Source: Mactromeris polynyma (Eukaryota > Mollusca > Bivalvia > Venerida > Mactridae). Taken from it: 64,000 bases of DNA. A program made the translations under genes and the position numbers. Within the stretch, counting starts at the first letter, position 1; the number at the start of each line of letters is the position of its first letter. This document shows, in pieces, positions 1-11,080 of the stretch. A model generated the notes under the pieces. That model searched no databases. It saw only the letters and a program-made list of their open reading frames with translations, and had not been told where the DNA came from. The stretch covers positions 4,422,912-4,486,911 of the forward strand of contig JASFXZ010000014.1 of the NCBI GenBank assembly GCA_032209605.1, read 5' to 3'.

Positions 1-573
1 AAATATGTTTAAACCATGGTTAGTGAACTTAGTAAATATTTAGACACAAAATGTCCCCATAAATTAACACGCCAACAATTGATAATGTCCGCTGATATAA
101 ACACAATAATATTTCGTGCCCATGTAAACAAAGGATCTATGTTTTTATTCCAATTACATGTATTTAGCGACCTAATCCTAAACATGTCCAGGGGTTCCAT
201 TTGACCCCGGACTACAGGTTTTGACCTGGATGTTTTCAAAAAGACGCCGAAATGACCCGGGGCAATTTTAATATATTGACTTCCGTGCGTCATCAATTTT
301 CAATCCTATGAAGTCATTACACAGAATGGCATTTCTATCACAGCAAGACGTCGGAACAGCAGACATTCTAATTGTATAAACCGTATATTCAGTATCGATC
401 GATAACATAAACAACAGGCTGTCAAAATTTAAGCTCCGCCTTCCGCACCATATATGTAAAGCGACATTTGATGGTTGACCAATGAGCGCTACGCTGTGTT
501 AAGGATATAATTTATGCGAGTATTTGTAACCATGTATGCACGCGTGTTGATGACAATACAGGTGACGAGTAAA
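1..573. other. No gene recognised
   Basis: AT-rich sequence with only short chance ORFs. A stretch at about 186-262 (ggggttccatttgacc, ttttgacctgg) resembles segments at 1558-1651 and 41922-42012 and may be a dispersed repeat. Confidence 0.5.
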
Positions 574-961
574 GTCTGTCATAAATCGATAAACCAAAGG
601 GACCCGTGAAAGGTGTGAACGGTAGTACAAACGTTTTGGTAGTTTCAATTGGAGACAGTTGTCTTTCATCGTAGACACGAGTAGAAAATTTATTTGTTCT
701 CAAGGACCCTTCTTACGCATATATAAAATTAAAACTGCGAAAAATACACGGTAACATTTAATTAGTCTGTCATAGATTGATAAAACAAAGCGACCCGTGA
801 AATGTGTGAACGGGCGTTCGAAAGTTTTGTTGTTACAACAGTTATAATTGGAGACGGTCGTCTTTCATCGTAGACACGAGTAGAATTATTTTTGTTATCA
901 ATGGCCTTTCTCACACATATATAAAACTGTGAAAAATACACGGTAAGTAACATTTAATTAT
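574..961. repeat. Two-copy tandem duplication, about 193 bp
   Basis: Copies lie at about 574-764 and 765-961. Both contain gacccgtgaaa, a long shared block ending tctttcatcgtagacacgag, a TATA-like atatataaa, and aaaatacacggtaa. They differ by many substitutions and small indels, so the duplication is old. On the - strand both encode STRVYDER followed by SPI, but the second copy shifts frame soon after. Confidence 0.8.
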
Positions 962-2142
962 CACGATCTATGCCCGTACTTCTTGAATTAAAATACAACA
1001 CTTAATGTTCGTTCTTCGGTGGATAAAGTTGAATTAATGATTGTACAATGCAAACTAGCCTGCGTAGTGGATGAACGGGAATATCCATGCAATCACTTTC
1101 GTTTTCGGGTCTAGTATACGATAAAATCCGTACCGTACGGTCCATGATGTCGCTCGCTCCGTCTTTTACGAGAAATGAATATTATTATAGTCAATTCAGA
1201 TCAGTTTTATAAATGCTGTTCGTTGTGTACCCACCGTTTTTGTTTATATTGTACCCACATTTTTTAGTTGGGGTGGGTACAGATACCCACTTTCTGAAAT
1301 ATCACTGAACATGCTGCAGTGTATTAATAGTAAACACTACTATGACCTTAAAAATAATAATCCACCTACATACCTAAGTTCTATATTTCTATGGATATGG
1401 TTATGCCAAGTAAATATTTTTTTAATGATGACCTCGCATGTATATTTTATTAACATACTTGGTACATACATGCTGTTGGTTGCATAGCACATATAAATAG
1501 CACAGACAATCAGTATATACAAAACATATTGAGCATTCGATCCATCAACATCGTAAAAATGGATGACCCCTGAAGTTTTGAAAATGACCCTCCAAATTTC
1601 AGGCCCAAGGGTCAGTGACCCTTGACTTTTGGAGACTAGTGGAACCCCTGATGTCTGTCTTATTTGTATTAATGTGTCTTCTTTCGTTTTTGCAAATATG
1701 GTAATATTGAACAGACTAGGCTACGTGTATAAATTTACTAGTAAATTAGTTCGTTTGAATCAAGATTGACTTGGATAAGGCCATAACAGATTCTATTTAT
1801 GTTTGACGCTGGGTTCATTTTACGAAATCTGTCCACCCGACCGGAAAATACAAACAAAGTGTCAATGAAAAACAAAATTTATCCTTTGTATCTACCAAAT
1901 CTTTCTTCCCACAAAACCACAATACATAAAATACTAACTACTTGTTAACAAAAGTAACACAAAGTACCAAGTAAATGACAAGATTTAATTACTATTTTCA
2001 GCTTTTGAACATGGTCAATGGCTACCTGACACATTGTTACCAGCCAAATTGGCCATAATGTTTTATTTTTTAACATCATTACTGGGGATTTTTGACACCT
2101 TCAGATTTTTTTCTTTTCGATCAGACTGTGGAAAACCTTCCC
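962..2142. other. No gene recognised
   Basis: AT-rich sequence. Small structures seen are a hairpin at about 1251-1279 (gtacccac with gtgggtac) and a palindrome, accgtacggt, near 1132. Bases 1558-1651 resemble the dispersed segment at 41922-42012 (tgaccctt, actagtggaa). Confidence 0.45.
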
Positions 2143-2445
2143 ATCGGAGGATGCTAACCATAGATCAATGTTAGTATGGCCTGCTGGCAGATGGCGTTAT
2201 GTTGCCTATAATGCCTCGCGGAGGATGCTAACCATAGATCTATGTTAGTATGGCCTGCTGGCAGATGGCGTTATGTTGCCTAAATGCCTCGCGGAGGATG
2301 CTAACCATAGATCTATGTTAGTATGGCCTGCTGGCAGATGGCGTTATGTTGCCTATAATGCCTCGCGGAGGATGCTAACCATAGATCTATGTTAGTATGG
2401 CCTGCTGGCAGATGGCGTTATGTTGCCTATAATGCCTCACTGAGG
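2143..2445. repeat. 74-bp tandem repeat, 4 copies
   Basis: Units start with ggatgctaacca at about 2149, 2223, 2296 and 2370. Each contains gttagtatggcctgctggca and ggcgttatgttgcc. The last three copies share the 12-bp palindrome catagatctatg; the first has catagatcaatg. Confidence 0.92.
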
Positions 2446-2726
2446 ATTACTTTCTTAGTGAGGTTTTTATGATCAATATAAACAGAACAATGTTGATATT
2501 TTGCTACATGTATAATGAGTATTCTAGCCACCTTTAATGTCACTATTCTTGCATTAGTTAGGTGGGAAATGTTCATGTGGATGTACCACCACTGGTACAT
2601 GAAACTTGAATGACCATAAAAGGTACCAAATAAAAAATTAATTACCTCATTATGCTCGACAAATAAATTTTTATAGATGGTCTTACATATGAATATATAA
2701 ATATATATATACAAAAGTCATTGCCT

Positions 2727-2922
2727 CGAGGCAATCCTTAAAAAAATATTTGTTTGGCATAACCCTGAAAATACCCCCTACTAAAAATCTTGAGTCATGA
2801 GTTGGGATTTTTTTTGAGCTGCATATAAATCGTTGTAACTTGAATGACCATAAAAAATATAATTACCTGCCTTTCTACCCATCAAGATTTTGCAAAAGAA
2901 ACAATTTATTAAAGATGGTCTG
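2727..2922. mobile_element. Short TIR element, GGCCATCCTT family
   Basis: The left end (ggcaatccttaaaaaaatat, then ttgtttggc) and the reverse complement of the right end (agaccatctttaataaattg) are imperfect inverted repeats. The interior (acttgaatgaccata, aattacct) matches the copy at 44934-45177. A partial copy with the same interior and right end lies at about 2565-2690. Confidence 0.5.
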
Positions 2923-3616
2923 ATATGATTTATGTGTGTATGTATATTATAAACTTTGTCACAATATGACAGAATTATACTCACATACATTTAATTATGT
3001 GAGGAATGCATAACTTGTGAAGTGAATGTTTCGTTTCATAGTTTCCTTCTGAAATGAAATATTATTTGTTGCGGGAATCTTACTGATGAGGGGAAAAGCA
3101 AATTTACAAGAATTTGTGTTTAAATTGTGCGAACTAGAAATTGAATTGTTAGGAGTGTGGTGTATTTTTGTATGTAAACTGGGATGTTTGTGTGAGTTTA
3201 TTTAATTAAGCATTTTTATTAAACTCATGTTTCATTTGGCTGATTTTCCTAGTTTTTAGGAAGGGATTTTTTATATGCCCTTTCAGTCATACATTTGTAT
3301 TGGGACACAGATCCCTTACTATGATATTCTCAATTTCGGGTTCTAAGAAACAGACATGTCAAGCACACATGAAGTTTTTTTTTGTACCATGCCTTGGTGG
3401 CTTTTATATTTATTTTAAAAATAATTTTACTAATTGAAACTTTGTCACAATTTTTTGAAGAAAACTTGTTAAAGTATTTTGTTTTACTGGTTATGAATAT
3501 AATGGCTTACAATTCCTAGAATTCTCATTGAATGTATAATCTTAAGATGACAGAACATAAAATCCTTTAATGTTTTTCATTATTTTAAAATGGGGCTTTA
3601 AGTCACATAAACTGTT
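2923..3616. other. No gene recognised
   Basis: AT-rich sequence with no ORF, exon-like segment or clear repeat boundary, up to the start of the 43-bp array. Confidence 0.5.
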
Positions 3617-6600
3617 AGGGTCCTGTGACTAGTTCAGTCATTCAGTGGAGGGAGACCCCAGGATCCTGTCACTGGTCCGGCCATTCAGTGGAGGGAGACC
3701 CCAGGGTCCTGTAAACTGGTCCGGCCATTCAGTGGAGGGAGACCCCAGGGTCCTGTAAACTGGTCCGGCCATTCAGTGGAGGGAGACCCCAGGGTCCTGT
3801 AAACTGGTCCGGCCATTCAGTGGAGGGAGACCCCAGGGTCCTGTAAACTGGTCCGGCCATTCAGTGGAGGGAGACCCCAGGGTCCTGTAAACTGGTCCGG
3901 CCATTCAGTGGAGGGAGACCCCAGGATCCTGTCACTGGTCCGGCCATTCAGTGGAGGGAGACCCCAGGGTCCTGTCACTGGTCCGGCCATTCAGTGGAGG
4001 GAGACCCCAGGGTCCTGTAAACTGGTCCAACCATTCAGTGGAGGGAGACCCCAGGGTCCTGTAAACTGGTCCGGCCATTCAGTGGAGGCAGACCCCAGGG
4101 TCCTGTAACTGGTCCGGCCATTCAGTGGAGGGAGACCCCAGGGTCCTGTAAACTGGTCCGGCCATTCAGTGGAGGGAGACCCCAGGATCCTGTCACTGGT
4201 CCGGCCATTCATTGGAGGGAGACCCCAGTGTCCTGGAACTGGTCCGGCCATTCAGTGGAGGGAGACCCCAGGGTCCTGTGACTAGTCCAACCATTCGGTG
4301 GAGGGAGACCCCAGGATCCTGTGACTAGTCCAACCATTCGGTGGAGGGAGACCCCAGGATCTTGTGACTGGTCCAACCATTCAGTGGAGGGAGACCCCAG
4401 GGTCCTGTGACTAGTCCAGCCATTCAGTGGAGGGAGACCCCAGGGTCCTGTGACTGGTCCAACCATTCAGTGGAGGGAGACCCCAGTGTCCTGTGACTGG
4501 TCCAACCATTCAGTGGAGGGAGACCCCAGGGTCCTGTGACTGGTCCAACCATTCAGTGGAGGGAGACCCCAGGGTCCTGTGACTGGTCCAACCATTCAGT
4601 GGAGGGAGACCCCAGGGTCCTGTGACTGGTCCGGCCATTCAGTGGAGGGAGACCCCAGGGTCCTGTGACTAGTCCAACCATTCAGTGGAGGGAGACCCCA
4701 GGGTCCTGTGACTAGTCCAACCATTCGGTGGAGGGAGACCCCAGGGTCCTGTGACTGGTCCAACCATTTGGTGGAGGGAGACCCCAGGGTCCTGTGACTA
4801 GTCCAACCATTCGGTGGAGGGAGACCCCAGGGTCCTGTGACTAGTCCAACCATTCAGTGGAGGGAGACCCCAGGGTCCTGTGACTAGTCCAACCATTCAG
4901 TGGAGGGAGACCCCAGGGTCCTGTGACTAGTTCAGCCATTCAGTGGAGGGAGACCCCAGGGTCCTGTGACTAGTCCAACCATTCAGTGGAGGGAGACCCC
5001 AGGGTCCTGTGACTAGTTCAGCCATTCAGTGGAGGGAGACCCAAGGGTCCTGTGACTAGTTCAGCCATTCAGTGGAGGGAGACCCCAGGGTCCTGTGACT
5101 AGTCCAACCATTTGGTGGAGGGAGACCCCAGTGTCCTGTGACTAGTTCAGCTATTCGGTCGAGGGAGACCCCAAGGTCCTGTGACTAGTTCAGCTATTCA
5201 GGGGTGGGAGACTCCAGGGTCCTGTGACTAGTTCAGCCATTCGGTGGAGGGAGACCCCAGGTCCTGTGACTAGTCCAACCATTCAGTGGAGGGAGACCCC
5301 AGGTCCTGTGACTAGTCCAACCATTCGGTGGAGGGAGACCCCAGGGTCCTGTGACTAGTCCAACCATTCGGTGGAGGGAGACCCCAGGGTCCTGTGACTA
5401 GTCCAACCATTCGGTGGAGGGAGACCCCAGGGTCCTGTGACTAGTTCAGCCATTCAGTGGAGGGAGACCCCAGGGTCCTGTGACTGGTCCAACCATTTGG
5501 TGGAGGGAGACCCCAGTGTCCTGTAACTGGTCCGGCCATTCATTGGAGGGAGACCCCAGGGTCCTGTAACTGGTCCGGCCATTCAGTGGAGGGAGACCCC
5601 AGGGTCCTGTAAACTGGTCCAGCCATTCAGTGGAGGGAGACCCCAGGGTCCTGTAAACTGGTCCGGCCATTCAGTGGAGGGAGACCCCAGGATCTTGTGA
5701 CTGGTCCAACCATTCAGTGGAGGGAGACCCCAGGGTCCTGTGACTAGTCCAGCCATTCAGTGGAGGGAGACCCCAGGGTCCTGTGACTGGTCCAACCATT
5801 CAGTGGAGGGAGACCCCAGGGTCCTGTGACTGGTCCAACCATTCAGTGGAGGGAGACCCCAGGGTCCTGTGACTGGTCCAACCATTCAGTAGAGGGAGAC
5901 CCCAGTGTCCTGTGACTGGTCCAACCATTCAGTAGAGGGAGACCCCAGTGTCCTGTGACTAGTCCAACCATTCGGTGGAGGGAGACCCCAGGGTCCTGTG
6001 ACTAGTCCAACCATTCGGTGGAGGGAGACCCCAGGGTCCTGTGACTAGTTTAGCCATTCAGTGGAGGGAGACCCCAGGGTCCTGTGACTAGTTCAACCAT
6101 TCAGTGGAGGAAGACCCCAGGGTCCTGTGACTAGTTCAACCATTCGGTGAAGGGAGACCCCAGGTCCTGTGACTAGTTCAACCATTCGGTGAAGGGAGAC
6201 CCCAGGTCCTGTGACTAGTCCAACCATTGGGTGAAGGGAGACCCCAGGGTCCTGTGACTAGTCCAACCATTCAGTGAAGGGTGACCCCAGGGTCCTGTGA
6301 CTAGTTCAACCATTCGGTGAAGGGAGACCCCAGGTCCTGTGACTAGTTCAACCATTCGGTGAAGGGAGACCCCAGGTCCTGTGACTAGTCCAACCATTCG
6401 GTGAAGGGAGACCCCAGGGTCCTGTGACTAGTCCAACCATTCGGTGAAGGGAGACCCCAGGTCCTGTGACTAGTCCAACCATTCGGTGAAGGGAGACCCC
6501 AGGGTCCTGTGACTAGTCCAACCATTCGGTGGAGGGAGACCCCAGGGTCCTGTGACTAGTCCAACCATTCAGTGGAGGAAGACCCCAGGGTCCTGTGACT

Positions 6601-8023
6601 AGTCCAACCATTCGGTGAAGGGAGACCCCAGGGTCCTGTGACTAGTTCAACCATTCAGTGGAGGGAGACCCCAGGTCCTGTGACTAGTCCAACCATTCAG
6701 TGGAGGGAGACCCCAGGGTCCTGTGACTAGTCCAACCATTTGGTGGAGGGAGACCCCAGTGTCCTGTGACTAGTTCAGCTATTCGGTCGAGGGAGACCCC
6801 AAGGTCCTGTGACTAGTTCAGCTATTCAGTGGAGGGAGACCCCAGGGTCCTGTGACTAGTTCAGTCATTCGGTGAAGGGAGACCCCAGGTCCTGTGACTA
6901 GTCCAACCATTCGGTGGAGGGCGACCCCAGGTCCTGTGACTAGTCCAACCATTTTGTGGAGGGAGACCCCAGGGTCCTGTGACTAGTCCAACCATTCGGT
7001 GGAGGGAGACCCCAGGGTCCTGTGACTGGTCCAACCATTTGGTGGAGGGAGACCCCAGGGTCCTGTGACTGGTCCAACCATTCAGTGGAGGGAGACCCCA
7101 GGGTCCTGTGACTGGTCCAACCATTCAGTGGAGGGAGACCCCAGGGTCCTGTGACTAGTCCAACCATTCGGTGGAGGGAGACCCCAGGGTCCTGTGACTA
7201 GTCCAACCATTCAGTGGAGGGAGACCCCAGGGTCCTGTGACTAGTCCAACCATTCAGTGGAGGGAGACCTTAGGGTCCTGTGACTAGTTCAGCCATTCAG
7301 TGGAGGGAGACCCAAGGGTCCTGTGACTAGTTCAGCCATTCAGTGGAGGGAGACCCCAGGGTCCTGTGACTAGTCCAACCATTTGGTGGAGGGAGACCCC
7401 AGTGTCCTGTGACTAGTTCAGTTATTCGGTCGAGGGAGACCCCAAGGTCCTGTGACTAGTTCAGCTATTCAGGGGTGGGAGACTCCAGGGTCCTGTGACT
7501 AGTTCAGCCATTCGGTGGAGGGAGACCCCAGGTCCTGTGACTAGTCCAACTATTCGGTGGAGGGAGACCCCAGGTCCTGTGACTAGTCCAACCATTCGGT
7601 GGAGGGAGACCCCAGGGTCCTGTGACTAGTCCAACCATTCGGTGGAGGGAGACCCCAGGGTCCTGTGACTAGTCCAACCATTCGTTGGAGGGAGACCCCT
7701 GGGTCCTGTGACTAGTTCAGCCATTCAGTGGAGGGAGACCCCAGGGTCCTGTGACTAGTCCAACCATTTGGTGGAGGGAGACCCCAGGGTCCTGTAACTG
7801 GTCCGGCCATTCAGTGGAGGGAGACCCCAGGGTCCTGTGACTAGTCCAACCATTCAGTGCAGGGAGACCCCAGGGTCCTGTGACTAGTCCAACCATTCGG
7901 TGGAGGGAGACCCCAGGGTCCTGTGACTAGTTCAACCATTCGGTTGAGGGAGACCCCAGGGTCCTTTGACTAGTCCAACCATTCAGTGGAGGGAGATCCC
8001 AGGTCCTGTGACTAGTCCAACGA
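3617..8023. repeat. 43-bp minisatellite, about 102 copies
   Basis: The unit contains cattcagtggagggagacc, ccagggtcctg and tgactagtccaac. Two subfamilies are visible: a tgtaaactggtccggc type dominating 3690-4260 and returning at about 5520-5690 and 7795, and a tgactagtccaac type elsewhere. Shorter units lacking a G (ccaggtcctg) cluster at about 5250-5310 and 6150-6480. A block of several units near 5040-5275 recurs 2271 bp downstream. Long ORFs in the array are repeat-driven and are not genes. Confidence 0.97.
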
Positions 8024-8711
8024 TTCCTCACTTTGAAATTCTATATCCTGTTTGGAATTTAAACACATAGCAATTAGGGGCAAGCAAACATCTTAGCACA
8101 ATCATCGTTACAGTTATTAAGTGATAAAGGTGTAAGATGCACATAAATCTTAATATCGTGATCAGCACTTTTATTTATGGACAGAAGATTCAAGGATGGT
8201 CAGGAGGGAAGAATCGAAGCTGGTCGGCAAACCTTATTTTCCCTGAATTAAGTGCAAACCCAGGAAGCAGCCATTTGGATTGAGTAGTATAACAATTTAA
8301 ACTTGTTTCACAGCATACAATAAATAGGTTTAAACTTCAACTGATATCAAGGCAGTGATCATCAGCTTATACACTGCTCTGAAATTCTAATCACGACCAT
8401 AACAGTATGTGACTTTCAAGTGTCATAAATGTCATTTTCATGTACTGTCAAAATTTAACCATGAGGCTACATTAAAAAAGTCCTTGTTTGCTGTTTCTGG
8501 AATATACTTTGCAGGGGTATCAAAAAGAGCCAGGAGTCGGTAAAATTGCCCGGTAACTCAAGCATCAACATCCGGCTACTTGGAATAAAGTATATGAATT
8601 ATATGAATTATCATAAATAGAGGGAGTACCTCCAATATCCCTCACTACATTCCACAATTTTCCTGCCACTTTAAGACTGGGTGACACCCCTGACTTTGTG
8701 AAGTTTGGTTG
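8024..8711. other. No gene recognised
   Basis: AT-rich unique-looking sequence. A short piece at about 8520-8565 (gagccaggagtcggtaaaa) resembles the reverse complement of about 26460-26500 (ttttaccggctcccagctc), suggesting a dispersed repeat. Confidence 0.4.
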
Positions 8712-8768
8712 GTACTTAGGTTTCGGGCTTTACGCCATTTCCCAACAGTATTTCAGTTATATATATAG
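8712..8768 (-). mobile_element. SINE 3' part, split by the LINE
   Basis: On the - strand this reads ataactgaaatactgttggg and ends in ggcgtaaagcccgaaacc. From memory this resembles the tail of molluscan tRNA-derived SINEs that carry the body seen at 14979-15222. The join is inference. Confidence 0.5.
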
Positions 8769-8941
8769 AAATGACGTCACGTCCGGTTGACCATAACAAC
8801 TTTTGAAGCGCTAACGTCTAAATATTAGAAAATAATTTATTTTACTGCCAATAACGTCTAAAGGCAATAAAAAGTGATACTAAATGAATAGATATTATGT
8901 AATGATCATTTCTATAGTAAATTTTCAAAAATCGGCTAGAA

Positions 8942-11074
8942 ATGAATGTAACAACGGCAAGAAATTCATCTCCGGGAAACGAGAATGGCTGCCCAACGGA
9001 AGTTACGGAAATTAGGGACTATGCGCTAAACAGAAAAAATGCAATCAACAAAAAATTACTTTTCGCAGAGCGGGATGATATTGTGTTGGAAGAAACCGGC
9101 GGCGGAGTGAAAATACTTTTGAACACTGGTACGTATGAACTATTACGCAAAGCGACCCGTGAATATTACTCAAATGAAGATAATAGCTTCGAACTTTCTC
9201 AGATACCTGTTACAGACAATCAGGGCAGCCTAGTAGAAACTAGATATCAAGTGTCCAGAAGCAAATGCAAACTGTATACCGTAAACCTATATCATACCCG
9301 CTGTTCTATTCTCGTGAATGGGAAACATCAGCAGCAGTTTATAAGAACAGATTTCCCAAACATCCTTTCAATAATTGAATCTTGCCTCATGCAACAAAAC
9401 ACAACCTTACAGGATGTCAATGACTGTGTCAAGTACTACGTAATGAAATACAAATCTACACAAGGAGAAAATGGGAGGGAATGTATGCAGAATTCTGCTG
9501 AGTCAATTATTCAAAATCCGAAGAATCCATGTCTGAGGAATACACCTGAATTAGACAGAGTACCTATTTCAAATGAATCTCAACCAAGTAGTCCATCAAA
9601 TTTCTCCGTTCTCTCTGACAATCTCATATCGGATGATGTATTGATAAGTAAGACATACCTGGACGGCATTCAAAAAACTGTTTCAAATACCGAGTCATGC
9701 GTTTATCAATTGAGTGAAATGCTGAAAAATCACATAGAACTTAGTAATCAACGTTTTGCTCAAATGCAGGACCAGTTACAATCTGTAAAATCACAAAATG
9801 TAGTCAATACCAAAACTACTCATTCCCAACTTGACCAAATTGAAGATGAAACAAAAGACATCAAATGCAAACTGATGAATACATCAGAAAGTCTTCAAAG
9901 GCGCATTCAGTCAGTATCGGACGTACTGAAAACCGTAAAAGAAAAAGGTAATATAGCAACCACTCCCTCTCACCTAAATGCAGAAGTGCCTCGAAATGAT
10001 GTCGATACGCACCGGAGTTATTCAGATGTACGTTATAATGGCGCAGGTGAACAACGATATGAAGCGGAAAAATACTACAGAAATGCTCGAGCAAGACCGA
10101 AGGAATTGGAAATGCACTGCTATGATGATACTGTGTGCAGAGGGAATCAGGAACCGCGTCATGGTGCCAAGGAAATACACGATACAAAAGCATGTCGACT
10201 TGATACCAAGCATCGCTCAGATGATGAGGATCGGCGTAACTATACGGACCTGGAGGAACGACAGCTTAACAGAAAACCGCACCTAGAGGATAAAATACCT
10301 GTCGCTAGAGCACAGTCAACACCTATCAAAGTCAGGAATAATGATTCAGGCAGGCAAACGCTTCTCATCGGTGACTCCATTCTACGAGATGTGCAAAAAC
10401 CTGGACTACATAATTCTGCTGAAATAACAGTCTTATCGGGGAAAAAAGCTTGGGATGTGTGTGTACGCCTTAGATCTTGGGATCTGAGACAGTTTGAGAA
10501 CATCGTTATATATATCTCTGGGAATGATGCAGCAGGAGGATGTTCGGTAGCGTCGGTGCATAAGGAACTCGCATCAACAGTTACAGCAGTGAAGCATAAT
10601 TACCCACAGATAAATTTATACTTCTGTTCAGTGTGTCCTAGACGGGATGTCAATGTTACTGCTATAAATGACATGTTAAAACAACTATGCTGCGAGACAT
10701 CCTCAACATTGATAGACTGTCACAGTGGGTTTACCTACAGAAATGGCTCAGCAGTACGTCATCTTTATCATGCTGACGGCGTACATCTGAATCCGGCCGG
10801 TACTAGCACGCTTCTAAAAATAATTGACAAGACGTTGCCAATTTTACGAAAGAGATCTACTCTCCGCTTAAATGGTGGTACTTCCGGTTACCGTTATGGC
10901 GAGCGATCACCGTACAACAACGTGGCCGCCGACAGCGTCCCTTCCCGTGGTAATCCGTATGATGCGTACATGAAATTCACGCCTCAATGTGTGAACTGTG
11001 GACGCAGGAATCATGAAAGTATGGACTGTTACACCCTCAGAAGAAGACCGTCAAATCAATATCGTACATATTAG
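8942..11074 (+). CDS. LINE ORF1: coiled coil, SGNH esterase, CCHC knuckle
   Basis: This 710-residue protein should bind the element RNA and help form the ribonucleoprotein. Residues 1-170 form an N-terminal domain I cannot name. Residues about 240-340 are rich in heptad-like hydrophobics and Q/K/E, a likely coiled coil. An SGNH-type esterase follows: GDS at 477-479, GND at 527-529 and DGVH at 612-615 (candidate Ser, Gly/Asn and Asp/His residues). A CCHC zinc knuckle, CVNCGRRNHESMDC, has its ligands at 683, 686, 691 and 696. Esterase-bearing ORF1 is known in CR1-group LINEs. The start is the first ATG of the frame. The ORF ends in a TAG that is the only stop between it and ORF2. Confidence 0.9.
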   Translation: MNVTTARNSSPGNENGCPTEVTEIRDYALNRKNAINKKLLFAERDDIVLEETGGGVKILLNTGTYELLRKATREYYSNEDNSFELSQIPVTDNQGSLVETRYQVSRSKCKLYTVNLYHTRCSILVNGKHQQQFIRTDFPNILSIIESCLMQQNTTLQDVNDCVKYYVMKYKSTQGENGRECMQNSAESIIQNPKNPCLRNTPELDRVPISNESQPSSPSNFSVLSDNLISDDVLISKTYLDGIQKTVSNTESCVYQLSEMLKNHIELSNQRFAQMQDQLQSVKSQNVVNTKTTHSQLDQIEDETKDIKCKLMNTSESLQRRIQSVSDVLKTVKEKGNIATTPSHLNAEVPRNDVDTHRSYSDVRYNGAGEQRYEAEKYYRNARARPKELEMHCYDDTVCRGNQEPRHGAKEIHDTKACRLDTKHRSDDEDRRNYTDLEERQLNRKPHLEDKIPVARAQSTPIKVRNNDSGRQTLLIGDSILRDVQKPGLHNSAEITVLSGKKAWDVCVRLRSWDLRQFENIVIYISGNDAAGGCSVASVHKELASTVTAVKHNYPQINLYFCSVCPRRDVNVTAINDMLKQLCCETSSTLIDCHSGFTYRNGSAVRHLYHADGVHLNPAGTSTLLKIIDKTLPILRKRSTLRLNGGTSGYRYGERSPYNNVAADSVPSRGNPYDAYMKFTPQCVNCGRRNHESMDCYTLRRRPSNQYRTY

Positions 11075-11080
11075 GATCAC

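Noticed and set aside
9861..10503. Several ORFs on the - strand and in other + frames inside the LINE
   Set aside because: They overlap ORF1, which has recognisable domains; these are shadow frames.
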